NCBI GenBank assembly: GCA_041159865.1
Contig: JBEAXK010000070.1
Location: 62,001 to 126,000 of the forward strand
Length of the DNA: 64,000 nt
Direction of reading: 5' to 3'
Origin: BJGN01 sp041159865
GTDB taxonomy: Bacteria > Bacteroidota > Bacteroidia > Chitinophagales > Saprospiraceae
Position 1 is the first letter of the stretch, and each line of letters opens with the position of its first letter. The translations under genes and the position numbers were made by a program. Positions 7,633-16,241 of this stretch are shown piece after piece. The notes under the pieces were generated by a model that had not been told where the DNA came from, ran no database searches, and saw only the letters and a list, made by a program, of their open reading frames with translations.

Positions 7633-8502
7633 TTATTCTTTGACTATTTGGGTCAAAACGTGGTCAATCAGATGCTCTATGCTTTCATTCGCTTGTTTAC
7701 TAAATATATTTTGTGGCCTGTTTGCTAAAATAACATTACAACTAATCGCTTTGTGATTTAATAAGGCACTGAGTCCATAAATACCGCTTGTTTCCATTTC
7801 AAAGTTTGTAATGGTTGTATCTTCTCTCTCTGACAATGCAATGGTTTCTAATAAATTTCGCATTCTGCTTTTTAAGCGTAATTGACGCCCTTGAGGTCCA
7901 TAAAATCCCGGAGCTGTTAGGGTTATCCCTTTTTCCATGTTAGTTTCAAATAATTTGACCAAAGAATTATCGGCTGCAGTCAAATAGGGCTTTACCATCA
8001 ATGAGTTCAAGGTGGGATACTTGCTAAAAATTTTATTTTCAAATTCCTTTAACTGCAAATTTTCTTCAACTTCATAAAAGGATAACAAATTATCTAACCC
8101 TATACTGTATGTGTTTAGTAGAAAACTATCCAATGGAACGGAAGGGTGCAAAGAGCCTGAGGTGCCGATTCTTATGAATGTTAGTGTCGTATGGTCTTCT
8201 TTTAATTTTCCGGTAGTTAAATCGATATTAACAAGCGCATCAAGTTCATTGAGGACAATGTCAATATTATCGGTTCCAATGCCTGTACTCACCACTGTTA
8301 TGAGCTTATTTCCAATGATTCCTGTATGTGTTATGAATTCTCTGTGGACACGTTGGAATAAAATTTCGTCAAATCTTTTTGAAACCTGACCAACACGCCC
8401 GGGGTCACCCACAAGAATTATCGTTGGGCTAATTTCTTTTGGCAATAAATCGAGATGATATATTCTTCCTTTTGCACTTAAAATTAATTCTGCTGATTCC
8501 AT
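7633..8502 (-). CDS. Nucleoside phosphorylase (uridine phosphorylase-like)
   Basis: Phosphorolysis of a nucleoside to base and ribose 1-phosphate for salvage; cytoplasmic. The 289-residue PNP/UDP-family protein has the phosphate-binding VGDPGRV at 31-37, VVSTGIGTDNIDIVLNEL in the middle, and the ribose-binding FEMETSGIYGLSALL segment near 240. The family is firm; choosing between uridine and another nucleoside as substrate is not possible by eye. It is divergent from hemF and begins with ATG at 8502. Confidence 0.88.
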   Translation of the reverse strand: MESAELILSAKGRIYHLDLLPKEISPTIILVGDPGRVGQVSKRFDEILFQRVHREFITHTGIIGNKLITVVSTGIGTDNIDIVLNELDALVNIDLTTGKLKEDHTTLTFIRIGTSGSLHPSVPLDSFLLNTYSIGLDNLLSFYEVEENLQLKEFENKIFSKYPTLNSLMVKPYLTAADNSLVKLFETNMEKGITLTAPGFYGPQGRQLRLKSRMRNLLETIALSEREDTTITNFEMETSGIYGLSALLNHKAISCNVILANRPQNIFSKQANESIEHLIDHVLTQIVKE

Positions 8503-8507
8503 TTTGT

Positions 8508-8515
8508 TATTTTTG
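8508..8515 (+). promoter_or_regulatory. -7 box TATTTTTG of hemF
   Basis: An exact TAnnTTTG match in the divergent gap, about 43 bp before the hemF start. Confidence 0.45.
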
Positions 8516-8557
8516 TGGCTCAGAAGGCAATTTACAAATTAATTGAACCTTCCCTAA

Positions 8558-9454
8558 ATGACAAATGGCAATAAGATGAATATTAGTGCGTACTTTAAAT
8601 CATTACAAGAGAATATTTGTAATCAATTATCTTTGGCTGATGATGGAATTCCTTTTGTTGTGGATAATTGGACGCGTCCTGAAGGGGGCGGTGGAAGAAG
8701 TATGGTGCTCAATGGAAATAAAATAGAAAAGGGAGGTGTTATGTTTTCTGCCGTCGATGGCACTCTAAATGAAAAGGCTTCCAAAGGATTAAATATTCCT
8801 CAAGGTGATTTTTTTGCAACAGGAGTCTCCATTGTTTTACATCCATCTAATCCTTTTTCTCCGATTATACACATGAATGTTCGTCATTTTGAAATGGATA
8901 ATGGATTGTGGTGGTTCGGAGGTGGAATTGATCTTACCCCTCACTATATCGACCCTAAAGAGGCTGCTTTTTTTCATGACGGGCTGAAACAGGTTTGTGA
9001 CCGTCACGATCATAACTTTTACAAGAGATTTAAAACCTGGGCGGATGATTATTTTTTCTTGCCTCACAGAAATGAAACCAGAGGTGTTGGAGGTATATTT
9101 TTTGACCGTTTGGTCGCTGCGAAAAATAAGACAAAAGAATCAACTTTTGACTTTGTCAAGGAGGTAGGGGAGTCCTTTTGTAAACTCTATTTACCTCTTC
9201 TTGACCGAACTTATGATTTGCCCTTTACTGAAAAAAATAAGGAATGGCAATATTTGAGAAGAGGAAGATATGTAGAATTTAATCTCGTATGGGACAAGGG
9301 TACTAAGTTTGGACTAGAAACCAATGGCAGAACTGAATCTATTTTAGTCAGTATGCCTCCTATGGCTTCATGGAAATATGATTTCCAGGTTGGAAAAAAT
9401 TCACAAGAGGAAAAAACGCTTTCTCAGTTAAAAAAAGGGATTGAATGGATCTGA
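8558..9454 (+). CDS. hemF: Oxygen-dependent coproporphyrinogen III oxidase
   Basis: Oxidative decarboxylation of coproporphyrinogen III to protoporphyrinogen IX in haem synthesis, using O2. The 298-residue protein has the family hallmarks WTRPEGGGGRSMVLNGN, VLHPSNPFSPIIHMNVRHFE (His105 and His110 region), GGGIDLTPHY, and the C-terminal RGRYVEFNLVWDKGTKFGL plus SILVSMPP. ATG at 8558 is used; ATG at 8576 is equally plausible and would remove six residues. The presence of hemF indicates aerobic growth. Confidence 0.95.
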   Translation: MTNGNKMNISAYFKSLQENICNQLSLADDGIPFVVDNWTRPEGGGGRSMVLNGNKIEKGGVMFSAVDGTLNEKASKGLNIPQGDFFATGVSIVLHPSNPFSPIIHMNVRHFEMDNGLWWFGGGIDLTPHYIDPKEAAFFHDGLKQVCDRHDHNFYKRFKTWADDYFFLPHRNETRGVGGIFFDRLVAAKNKTKESTFDFVKEVGESFCKLYLPLLDRTYDLPFTEKNKEWQYLRRGRYVEFNLVWDKGTKFGLETNGRTESILVSMPPMASWKYDFQVGKNSQEEKTLSQLKKGIEWI

Positions 9455-9458
9455 TAAT

Positions 9459-9980
9459 CTATTGACAAAGAATAGTAATATTTTCAGTTTTTATGGTGTT
9501 ACTCCAATTTCCCGACCTGTCCTTTATTTTTATACTATAATATAATGAATCTTTGGGATAGGTAGTGCTTGATATGCAAGTAAGCCTTGTATTTGGGAAA
9601 GTACAACAAAAATAACGCGTATCTGATCTGTTAGTTAAAGTTAGTTTTATATTTCCTTGTATTCCTTTACCTGCACCTAATTGAGGAATTACGCCAATTT
9701 TAAAAAGATGATTGAACCCATCTCTGCTGTCAGTTAAGATGATATTGACACTATCTGCATTTCCCAGGTTACCGTCACCATCGGTAAATTTAAAACTTAT
9801 TTCTATAGTATCCTGAGGTAATAGACTACTTCTACTTTGAATAATTGTATTTTTACTCAATCCAATGAATTCGATTACAGGCTCATTTGGAAATTCTGGT
9901 GGACGCGAACAGGTTATGAACAAGGAAGTAGCAACTGCAAACGTCCAAAATTTTAACTGGAAAACAGACATCGAATTCAT
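9459..9980 (-). CDS. Hypothetical lipoprotein with FTDGDGNLG segment
   Basis: A 173-residue exported protein: residues 8-22 are hydrophobic and an FITC lipobox-like sequence puts the lipidated Cys at 24. Residues 63-75 contain ISFKFTDGDGNLGN, a calcium-loop-like motif seen in many Saprospiraceae and related lipoproteins, followed by NIILTDSRDG. The overall pattern is a single beta-sandwich domain. No known function. It converges on hemF with a 4-bp gap. Confidence 0.65.
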   Translation of the reverse strand: MNSMSVFQLKFWTFAVATSLFITCSRPPEFPNEPVIEFIGLSKNTIIQSRSSLLPQDTIEISFKFTDGDGNLGNADSVNIILTDSRDGFNHLFKIGVIPQLGAGKGIQGNIKLTLTNRSDTRYFCCTFPNTRLTCISSTTYPKDSLYYSIKIKDRSGNWSNTIKTENITILCQ

Positions 9981-10014
9981 TTTTTAAAATTTTATAAACA
10001 AAGACCATTATAGG

Positions 10015-11013
10015 ATGAATGATAACAAGAAATATCATCATTTCGTTGAGGAAAATTCCGAAGATTTTAAAGCTAAAGCCTGGGAGGTATTTCAATTCCA
10101 GTCAAAAAATAATACATTATATCAGAAATTCCTTGAACTTCTGCCAAATTGTTTCCCAAATCAGGAAAATTTATTCTCTATTCCTTTCCTACCTGTTCAG
10201 TTTTTTAAAAACCAACTATTACAATCCGGCATTTGGGAACCTGAAGTTGTTTTCTCGAGCAGTGGTACAACGGGTTCAGTCCAAAGTAAACATGCAGTTC
10301 GTCATTTGAACTTTTATCTGGAAAATACAGAACGCTGCTTTGCAGAATGTTATGGCGATGTTGAAAATTATGCCTTTATGGCTCTTTTGCCACATTATCT
10401 GGAGCGGAAAGGTTCATCTTTAGTGGATATGGCAGCGCATTTTATAAAAAAAAGTAAATTTCCTGATTTTTGCGGTTTCTTTCTAAGCCATAAAGATACC
10501 CTGATGGATTTGTTACTTAAAGCAAAAAATGAAAATGTTCCCGTAGTTTTAATTGGTGTCACATTTGCTTTGCTAGATTTAGCAAAAGATTTTACTTTTC
10601 ATTTTCCTCAGTTAATTGTGATGGAAACGGGTGGAATGAAAGGGCAGGGTAGGGAACTTCCCAGAATGGAATTGCATGATTTATTAAAAAAGTCATTTGG
10701 TGTTCCTCAAATTCATTCTGAATATGGAATGACTGAATTGTTATCACAGGCTTATGCTCCTTTAGAAGGTTTATTTAGGGAATCTTCCTCCCTTAAAATA
10801 CTAATCAGAGATATAACCGATCCTTTTCATGAAATGCCTTTGGGCAAAGTTGGAGCGGTCAATATCATCGATTTGGCAAATAAGGATACCCTTTCTTTTA
10901 TTGCAACCGACGATTTAGGAAGAAAATTACCCAATGGGTATTTTGAAATTCTTGGTCGTCTCGATAATGCAGAAATAAGAGGCTGTAATTTACTCGTCCA
11001 CCAGGTTTTTTGA
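10015..11013 (+). CDS. LuxE/PaaK-family acyl-protein synthetase-like enzyme
   Basis: A 332-residue member of the LuxE-type branch of the adenylate-forming superfamily. Visible features are FLPVQFFKNQLL near 60, the AMP/ATP P-loop FSSSGTTGSVQSKH around 81-94, METGGMKGQGREL around 204-216, and HSEYGMTELLSQAY around 237-250, which matches the A5 motif YGxTE. The protein lacks the full C-terminal domain of acyl-CoA ligases. In LuxE the product is an acyl-AMP or acyl-enzyme; the natural substrate here is unknown. No luxCD-like gene lies alongside; in other Bacteroidota such genes often stand alone. It is divergent from the lipoprotein gene. Confidence 0.8.
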   Translation: MNDNKKYHHFVEENSEDFKAKAWEVFQFQSKNNTLYQKFLELLPNCFPNQENLFSIPFLPVQFFKNQLLQSGIWEPEVVFSSSGTTGSVQSKHAVRHLNFYLENTERCFAECYGDVENYAFMALLPHYLERKGSSLVDMAAHFIKKSKFPDFCGFFLSHKDTLMDLLLKAKNENVPVVLIGVTFALLDLAKDFTFHFPQLIVMETGGMKGQGRELPRMELHDLLKKSFGVPQIHSEYGMTELLSQAYAPLEGLFRESSSLKILIRDITDPFHEMPLGKVGAVNIIDLANKDTLSFIATDDLGRKLPNGYFEILGRLDNAEIRGCNLLVHQVF

Positions 11014-11018
11014 CCCCT

Positions 11019-11234
11019 TTATTTTCCTGAAAAATTTGTTTGACCTAGATAGGTCAGAATGAACCCTGTCAGGATGATAAATAACTTGATAACAAAGCCA
11101 ACCAGAGACCCCCAGCTTTCTAAAAATAAAAGGAAGGAAAATTTAAGTCCTACCACACTTACAATCATACTTAAGAATCCAGTAATTACCAGTAAAAATC
11201 CAACGATGGTAAGGAGATTTTTATATTTGTTCAT
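11019..11234 (-). CDS. Small two-helix membrane protein
   Basis: A 71-residue protein with two strongly hydrophobic stretches, about 7-28 and 43-64, separated by a short loop. This is typical of small inner-membrane proteins with no assigned role. It starts at ATG 11234, converges on the LuxE-like gene with a 5-bp gap, and is divergent from the HMG-CoA lyase gene. A coding call is favoured by its hydrophobic periodicity and snug spacing. Function unknown. Confidence 0.6.
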   Translation of the reverse strand: MNKYKNLLTIVGFLLVITGFLSMIVSVVGLKFSFLLFLESWGSLVGFVIKLFIILTGFILTYLGQTNFSGK

Positions 11235-11309
11235 TCTTTATTTATTTGTACGCAATATAGGTACTTATGCGTTTTATTAATAATTCAGTGCTTTTAAAAA
11301 AAAAACTAA

Positions 11310-12167
11310 ATGAGTGATATGGTGCGTATAATCGAGTGTCCTAGAGATGCGATGCAAGGTTTAAAGCATTTTATACCAACAGAAAAAAAAATTAATTTTC
11401 TTAACCTACTTCTGGAAGTTGGTTTTGATACCTTAGATTTTGGAAGCTTTGTATCACCCAAGGCCATTCCCCAAATGGCAGATACTGCAAAAATTGTTCC
11501 AGATTTAATTAAAAACGGAACCAAACTATTAGCCATTGTGGCCAATTATAAAGGTGCCACTCAAGCTGCAAATTTTGAAAAAATCGACCTGATTGGATTC
11601 CCTTTCTCCCTTTCCGAAACCTTTCAAATTAGAAATACACATGCTACGTTAAATGAGGCATTTGAACGTGTGGTAGAAATTCAAAATCTTTGTGATGACT
11701 CGGGTAAAAAATTAGTACTTTATCTTTCAATGGGTTTTGGAAATCCCTATAATGATCCATGGAGTTTAGATATTATTGATTTTTGGTTGCAGAGAATGTC
11801 ACCACTGGGAATTCATTCCGTTCAACTTTCTGACACCATAGGTATTGCTACACCAGAAAAAATAACTGAAGTATTCGAATTTACTTCAAAACAATTTCCC
11901 CTCCTTGATATGGGTGTTCATCTGCATACTAAACCAGGTGACTGGTATGCTAAAATGAATGCTGCATTTACTGCCGGTTGTAGAAAGTTTGATGGTTCCT
12001 TGCTTGGATTTGGGGGTTGTCCAATGGCAAAAGATGAACTTGTGGGTAACATGCCTACGGAAAATATGATCCAATTTGTAGAAGATTTGAACCCAGCAAG
12101 ATGGATCAACAAACAAAAATTAATGGAGGCCTTACATATGGCAAAAAAGCTATATGTGGGGACCTGA
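11310..12167 (+). CDS. Hydroxymethylglutaryl-CoA lyase
   Basis: Cleaves HMG-CoA to acetyl-CoA and acetoacetate, the last step of leucine degradation. The 285-residue TIM-barrel protein carries Arg12-Asp13 in ECPRDAMQG, the metal ligands in GVHLHT, and the catalytic Cys237 in GFGGCPMAKDELVGN, all of which define HMG-CoA lyase against other members of the DRE-TIM family such as isopropylmalate synthase. Other leucine-degradation genes are absent nearby, though the biotin carboxylase at 2-3.5 kb could belong to the same pathway. Confidence 0.9.
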   Translation: MSDMVRIIECPRDAMQGLKHFIPTEKKINFLNLLLEVGFDTLDFGSFVSPKAIPQMADTAKIVPDLIKNGTKLLAIVANYKGATQAANFEKIDLIGFPFSLSETFQIRNTHATLNEAFERVVEIQNLCDDSGKKLVLYLSMGFGNPYNDPWSLDIIDFWLQRMSPLGIHSVQLSDTIGIATPEKITEVFEFTSKQFPLLDMGVHLHTKPGDWYAKMNAAFTAGCRKFDGSLLGFGGCPMAKDELVGNMPTENMIQFVEDLNPARWINKQKLMEALHMAKKLYVGT

Positions 12168-12168
12168 A

Positions 12169-13227
12169 TTAATGGTTATATTGTTTATTATAATATTCCT
12201 GATAGCTACCTGACGTGACTGAATTGAGCCATTCTGCATTTTCAACATACCATTCAACTGTTTTTAACATTCCCTCTTCTGGTTGTACTTGCGGCTCCCA
12301 ACCTAATTTTTCTTTTAACTTTGAAGCATCAATGGCATATCTGCGGTCATGCCCTTTTCGGTCATTGACATAAGTAATTAGTTGGACCGAGCTGCCTTCA
12401 GACCTGCCTAATTTCTTATCAAGAGCATCACACAAGAAGTGAACCAAAGAAATATTTTGCCATTCATTATGTCCACCAATCGCATAAGTTTCTCCTTTTT
12501 CTCCTTTGTGAAAAATTAAATCTATCGCCGAAACATGATCTCCGACCCATAACCAATCTCGAGTGTTTTTGCCGTCTCCATAAACAGGTATTTTTTTTCT
12601 TTCAATTATATTTCTTATAACTAAAGGAATTAATTTCTCAGGAAATTGATAAGGCCCATAGTTATTTGAACAATTTGACAAAACAACAGGTAAATGGTAG
12701 GTATGGAAATAAGCCCGAACTAAATGATCTGAAGCAGCTTTGGAAGCAGAATAAGGCGAACGAGGGTCGTAGGCTGTCTCTTCAGTAAAATAGCCTGTTT
12801 CACCCAGTGATCCAAATACTTCGTCTGTTGATACATGATAAAATAATTTACCTTCTTTATTATCTTTCCATGCTTCTTTACAAGCATTTAGCAACTGAAA
12901 GGTTCCCAGAATATTGGTTTCTAAAAAGGACTGTGGATCTGTTATGGATCTGTCCACATGGGATTCTGCTGCTAAATGTATCACTGCGTCGATGGCATAA
13001 GTTGAAAATAAATTGCTTAAAAAAGCACTATCACGGATATCGCCTTTTGCAAAGCGATAGTTGGTGTTATTTTCTATTTCTTTTAGATTTTCAAGATTAC
13101 CAGCATAAGTCAATAAATCTAAATTGACAACTAAATGATGAGGGTATTTTTTGACCCAGTGTTTAACCAGATGAGTGCCAATAAACCCAGCACCCCCCGT
13201 AATTAATACAACTTTCGAAAAATTCAT
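12169..13227 (-). CDS. rfbB: dTDP-glucose 4,6-dehydratase
   Basis: Converts dTDP-glucose to dTDP-4-keto-6-deoxyglucose for deoxysugar (for example rhamnose) synthesis. The 352-residue extended SDR has the NAD-binding TGGAGFIGTHLV near the start, HLAAESHVDRSI, STDEVFGSL with the active-site Asp-Glu, and YSASKAASDHLVRAY with the catalytic Tyr-Lys. The gene's ATG overlaps the stop of the preceding decarboxylase gene by one base (TAATG), so the two are translationally coupled. rfbA, rfbC and rfbD are not in the window. Confidence 0.93.
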   Translation of the reverse strand: MNFSKVVLITGGAGFIGTHLVKHWVKKYPHHLVVNLDLLTYAGNLENLKEIENNTNYRFAKGDIRDSAFLSNLFSTYAIDAVIHLAAESHVDRSITDPQSFLETNILGTFQLLNACKEAWKDNKEGKLFYHVSTDEVFGSLGETGYFTEETAYDPRSPYSASKAASDHLVRAYFHTYHLPVVLSNCSNNYGPYQFPEKLIPLVIRNIIERKKIPVYGDGKNTRDWLWVGDHVSAIDLIFHKGEKGETYAIGGHNEWQNISLVHFLCDALDKKLGRSEGSSVQLITYVNDRKGHDRRYAIDASKLKEKLGWEPQVQPEEGMLKTVEWYVENAEWLNSVTSGSYQEYYNKQYNH

Positions 13228-14171
13228 TATATTGGATTTACAACTTCTTTGAAATATTCATAAGTAGCCTTTAAGCCATCTTTTCTAATCATTTTTGGTT
13301 CCCAGTCCAATAATTTTTTTGCTAATGCAATATTTGGTTGTCTTACTTTAGGGTCGTCTTGTGGTAGAGGTTGATAATCAATAAATGCAGCAGGATTGTT
13401 TACTAAAGCAAGTATTTCATGGGCAAAGTCAAGGATACTGACTTCGTCAGGATTTCCAATATTTACGGGAAGAGCATAATCACTTAATAACAAACGATAA
13501 ATTCCTTCAACCAAATCATCTACATAGCAAAACGATCTTGTCTGAGATCCATCTCCAAAAACGGGTAACCCCTTTCCTTTAATCGCCTGGGAGAAAAAAG
13601 CAGGAAGTGCTCTGCCATCTTCTACGCGCATTCTCGGGCCATATGTATTGAATATTCTAATAATCCTCGTTTCCACCTGATGAAAATTATGATAGGCCAT
13701 GGTAATGGCTTCTAAAAACCGCTTTGCCTCATCATAAACACCTCTTGGACCTACAGGATTCACATTTCCCCAATAATCTTCAGATTGTGGATGAACCAAT
13801 GGATCTCCATAAACTTCAGATGTGGAGGCAACTAATATTCTGGCGTTTTTTTCCCGAGCTAAACCAAGCAAATTATGCGTTCCCAGTGCCCCCACTTTTA
13901 AGGTTTGTATGGGCATTTTTAAATAATCAATTGGACTTGCCGGAGAGGCAAAATGTAAAATATAGTCCAGTTCTCCTGGAATATGAACAAATTTTGTGAT
14001 ATCGTGATAATAAAAAGTAAATTGTTTTAATGGAAATAAGTGTTCTATATTGGCTAGGTTTCCAGTCAATAAATTATCTACGGCAATGACTTCATAGCCT
14101 TCCTTTATGAAACGGTCGCATAAGTGAGAACCAAGGAAACCCGCAGCTCCTGCAATTAGTATTCTTTTCAA
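13227..14171 (-). CDS. UDP-glucuronate decarboxylase (UDP-xylose synthase)
   Basis: Makes UDP-xylose from UDP-glucuronate by NAD-dependent decarboxylation. The 314-residue extended SDR has GAAGFLGSHL at 8-17, the family-diagnostic LHFASPASPIDYLKMPIQTL, STSEVYGDP, YDEAKRFLEA with catalytic Tyr/Lys, and RIFNTYGPRM. The start is TTG at 14171: no in-frame ATG precedes the Rossmann motif, and MKRILIAGAAG fits the family. It is first in a two-gene unit with rfbB, pointing to cell-surface polysaccharide synthesis, and is divergent from the next gene. Confidence 0.92.
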   Translation of the reverse strand: MKRILIAGAAGFLGSHLCDRFIKEGYEVIAVDNLLTGNLANIEHLFPLKQFTFYYHDITKFVHIPGELDYILHFASPASPIDYLKMPIQTLKVGALGTHNLLGLAREKNARILVASTSEVYGDPLVHPQSEDYWGNVNPVGPRGVYDEAKRFLEAITMAYHNFHQVETRIIRIFNTYGPRMRVEDGRALPAFFSQAIKGKGLPVFGDGSQTRSFCYVDDLVEGIYRLLLSDYALPVNIGNPDEVSILDFAHEILALVNNPAAFIDYQPLPQDDPKVRQPNIALAKKLLDWEPKMIRKDGLKATYEYFKEVVNPI

Positions 14172-14184
14172 TGGTAAATATATT

Positions 14185-14192
14185 TAATTTTG
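14185..14192 (+). promoter_or_regulatory. -7 box TAATTTTG upstream of the exported protein and kdtA
   Basis: An exact TAnnTTTG match, 49 bp before the ATG at 14241. Its final TTG is in frame with the gene and could be mistaken for a start codon. Confidence 0.55.
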
Positions 14193-14240
14193 CCACAAGA
14201 TAAGTGTTCTTTTTTATTAAAACTTCCTTTTCAAATTATT

Positions 14241-14975
14241 ATGATGAGATTATTTACGCTCTTTTCTTTTTTAATTATTTATGGAAACCTTTATGCACAA
14301 AAAAAGGATCCCACTTTTTTTTTAACCATCCAATATGGAAGCCAATTGCCTGCCCTTGATTTTAAAAATCGTTTTGGAACCTCACTGAGACCTACTTTAG
14401 TGGTGTCTTATCAACCAACCCAAAAACCAGATGTTTGGAGTTTGACTGGTTTTTTTCAATTTGGGACTTTGGTAAAAGAAGACATTTTTTCTAATATTTT
14501 AACCCCAGAAGGATTTCTCATTGGGAACGATAAAAATCCTGCGGCTATACAACTGAGACAAAGAGCCTGGTTTATAGGCGCAGGAAAAGGTTGGCGTTTT
14601 AAGGAAAAATCGAAATTTTTAAATCGTTTGCTGATAGATGTCTATGGTGGTTTTTTTCAACATAAAATTAGAATTCAGGAAGATCCTGCCCGTTTGGTGC
14701 CTCAGATAAATGGAGAATATAAGAAGGGATATGATCGGTTATCTAATGGACCAGGTTTAAATATTAATTTGTCTTATAATCCAACAGCAAATCCTTCCTT
14801 AACTCGTTTTATTGTCGGTTTTGATTTATTTGCTGCGCACACCATAAACAGAAGACCTATTAATTTTAATACTGGCATGTCTGATAAATCTTCTTTTTGG
14901 GTATTGCAACCCGGTATTCATCTGGGTTATCATTTTAAAAAGGTTTTCAAAGATCCAGCTTCTCTCAAATATTAA
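14241..14975 (+). CDS. Exported protein, possible outer-membrane beta-barrel
   Basis: A 244-residue protein from ATG at 14241 with a clear signal peptide (MMRLFTLFSFLIIYGNLYAQ) ending in the AQ|K cleavage style common in Bacteroidota. The mature part has alternating hydrophobic/polar strands, FLTIQYGSQLP, LIDVYGGFFQH and FIVGFDLFAAH, and ends WVLQPGIHLGYHFKKVF, like small outer-membrane barrels. Starting at TTG 14190 would place the start inside the promoter and bury the signal peptide. It is followed after 6 bp by kdtA, suggesting an envelope role. Function unknown. Confidence 0.65.
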   Translation: MMRLFTLFSFLIIYGNLYAQKKDPTFFLTIQYGSQLPALDFKNRFGTSLRPTLVVSYQPTQKPDVWSLTGFFQFGTLVKEDIFSNILTPEGFLIGNDKNPAAIQLRQRAWFIGAGKGWRFKEKSKFLNRLLIDVYGGFFQHKIRIQEDPARLVPQINGEYKKGYDRLSNGPGLNINLSYNPTANPSLTRFIVGFDLFAAHTINRRPINFNTGMSDKSSFWVLQPGIHLGYHFKKVFKDPASLKY

Positions 14976-14981
14976 TTTTTT

Positions 14982-16241
14982 ATGCTTTTTTTTTATAACA
15001 GTCTGCTGTATTTATTTAAGCTCTTTTCGCCAATACTCTTTTATTTTTCTGAAAAAGGAAGAGATTGGCTAGAAGGACAGAAATTTATATTGGATGCCTT
15101 AATTACTGTGGAACAGAAATATATTTCTTCAAAATGTATCTGGATGCATTGTGCTTCTTTAGGTGAATATGAGCAAGGTAAATCTGTTTTGCAAGCATTA
15201 AAAAATCAATATCCAAACCATAAAATTATTCTGACCCTTTTTTCTCCATCTGGGTTTAAATTACCTGCTACTTTTTTTTATGCTGATGAAGTATTTCCTT
15301 TACTCCTTGATGGTAAAAATAGGGCAAAAGTCTGGATAAAAGCCATTCATCCTGAAATAGCTATTTTTGTCAAACAAGAATTTTGGTATCATTATCTTAA
15401 GGAATTAAGTCTTCAAAAAATACCTGTTTTTCTCGTTTCAGGCACTATTTCATCTTCCCTTCTGTTAAATGTTAGTATTTATAAAAACTGGTATCTTAAA
15501 ATAGGGCAGCTTTTTACAATCCTTTTTCTTCAAAGTAAAAGGGATATTGAGCTTGCATCTAAGTATGGTTTTAAAAATGCAGTCCTCTCTGGAAATACCC
15601 GTGTTGAAAGTGTTTTGAAAAATAAAGAAATCCAATGGGAGAATAATGTATTGGCTTCCTTTACAAACCAATCAGATACAATCATTTTTGGGAGTGTATG
15701 GACAGAAGATATTCCTTATCTGAAGCATTTTTTAGAGCATCCACTATTTAAAAACTGGAAAATAATATGGGCTCCGCATGATATTTCCCCAAAACAAAAC
15801 AAAAAATGGACCGATTCTTTTTATAATATCGAAGGATTGAATTTTTTTTTAGAAGTCAATAAATCGAATATAAATAGTCGAATATTGATTTTGGATACAA
15901 TGGGAGTTTTAAAATACGCTTACAGATATGCTCAGCTGGTTTATGTAGGTGGTGGATTTGGAAAAGGCATTCATAATTTATTAGAACCCATCGTTTACCA
16001 GATTCCTGTAATTTATGGCCCGAATCATCACGCTTTTCCGGAAGCAACTTGGCTTATTGAACATGGGGGTGGTTTTTGTATTCATCACCTGGAGGATTGG
16101 AAATCTATTTTAGAAAAAATGCATCTTCCGGCCTTCAGGATTAATTGTGGAATGATTGCTTCGTCGTATATTGCCCAAAATATGGGTACAATAGATAAAA
16201 TTTTGCCTTATTTACAAACAGTATTGGATAAAAATGAGTAA
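14982..16241 (+). CDS. kdtA: 3-deoxy-D-manno-octulosonic acid (Kdo) transferase
   Basis: Transfers Kdo from CMP-Kdo to lipid A precursor at the inner face of the cytoplasmic membrane. The 419-residue GT30 protein has an N-terminal membrane-anchoring hydrophobic stretch, WMHCASLGEYEQG with the catalytic Glu62, SGTISSS, then FGSVWTEDI, VYVGGGFGKGIHNLLEP and a C-terminal nucleotide-binding region typical of WaaA. Its last 8 bp overlap the heptose kinase gene. Together with lpxB at 46.7 kb it shows that the organism makes lipid A-Kdo LPS. Confidence 0.93.
   Translation: MLFFYNSLLYLFKLFSPILFYFSEKGRDWLEGQKFILDALITVEQKYISSKCIWMHCASLGEYEQGKSVLQALKNQYPNHKIILTLFSPSGFKLPATFFYADEVFPLLLDGKNRAKVWIKAIHPEIAIFVKQEFWYHYLKELSLQKIPVFLVSGTISSSLLLNVSIYKNWYLKIGQLFTILFLQSKRDIELASKYGFKNAVLSGNTRVESVLKNKEIQWENNVLASFTNQSDTIIFGSVWTEDIPYLKHFLEHPLFKNWKIIWAPHDISPKQNKKWTDSFYNIEGLNFFLEVNKSNINSRILILDTMGVLKYAYRYAQLVYVGGGFGKGIHNLLEPIVYQIPVIYGPNHHAFPEATWLIEHGGGFCIHHLEDWKSILEKMHLPAFRINCGMIASSYIAQNMGTIDKILPYLQTVLDKNE

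Noticed and set aside
11059..11280. Plus-strand 73-codon frame opposite the small membrane protein
   Set aside because: The opposite strand encodes a convincing two-helix membrane protein with better spacing.
12169..14171. A full dTDP-rhamnose or capsule gene cluster
   Set aside because: Only rfbB and the UDP-glucuronate decarboxylase are present; no glycosyltransferases, rfbACD, wzx or wzy genes lie beside them.
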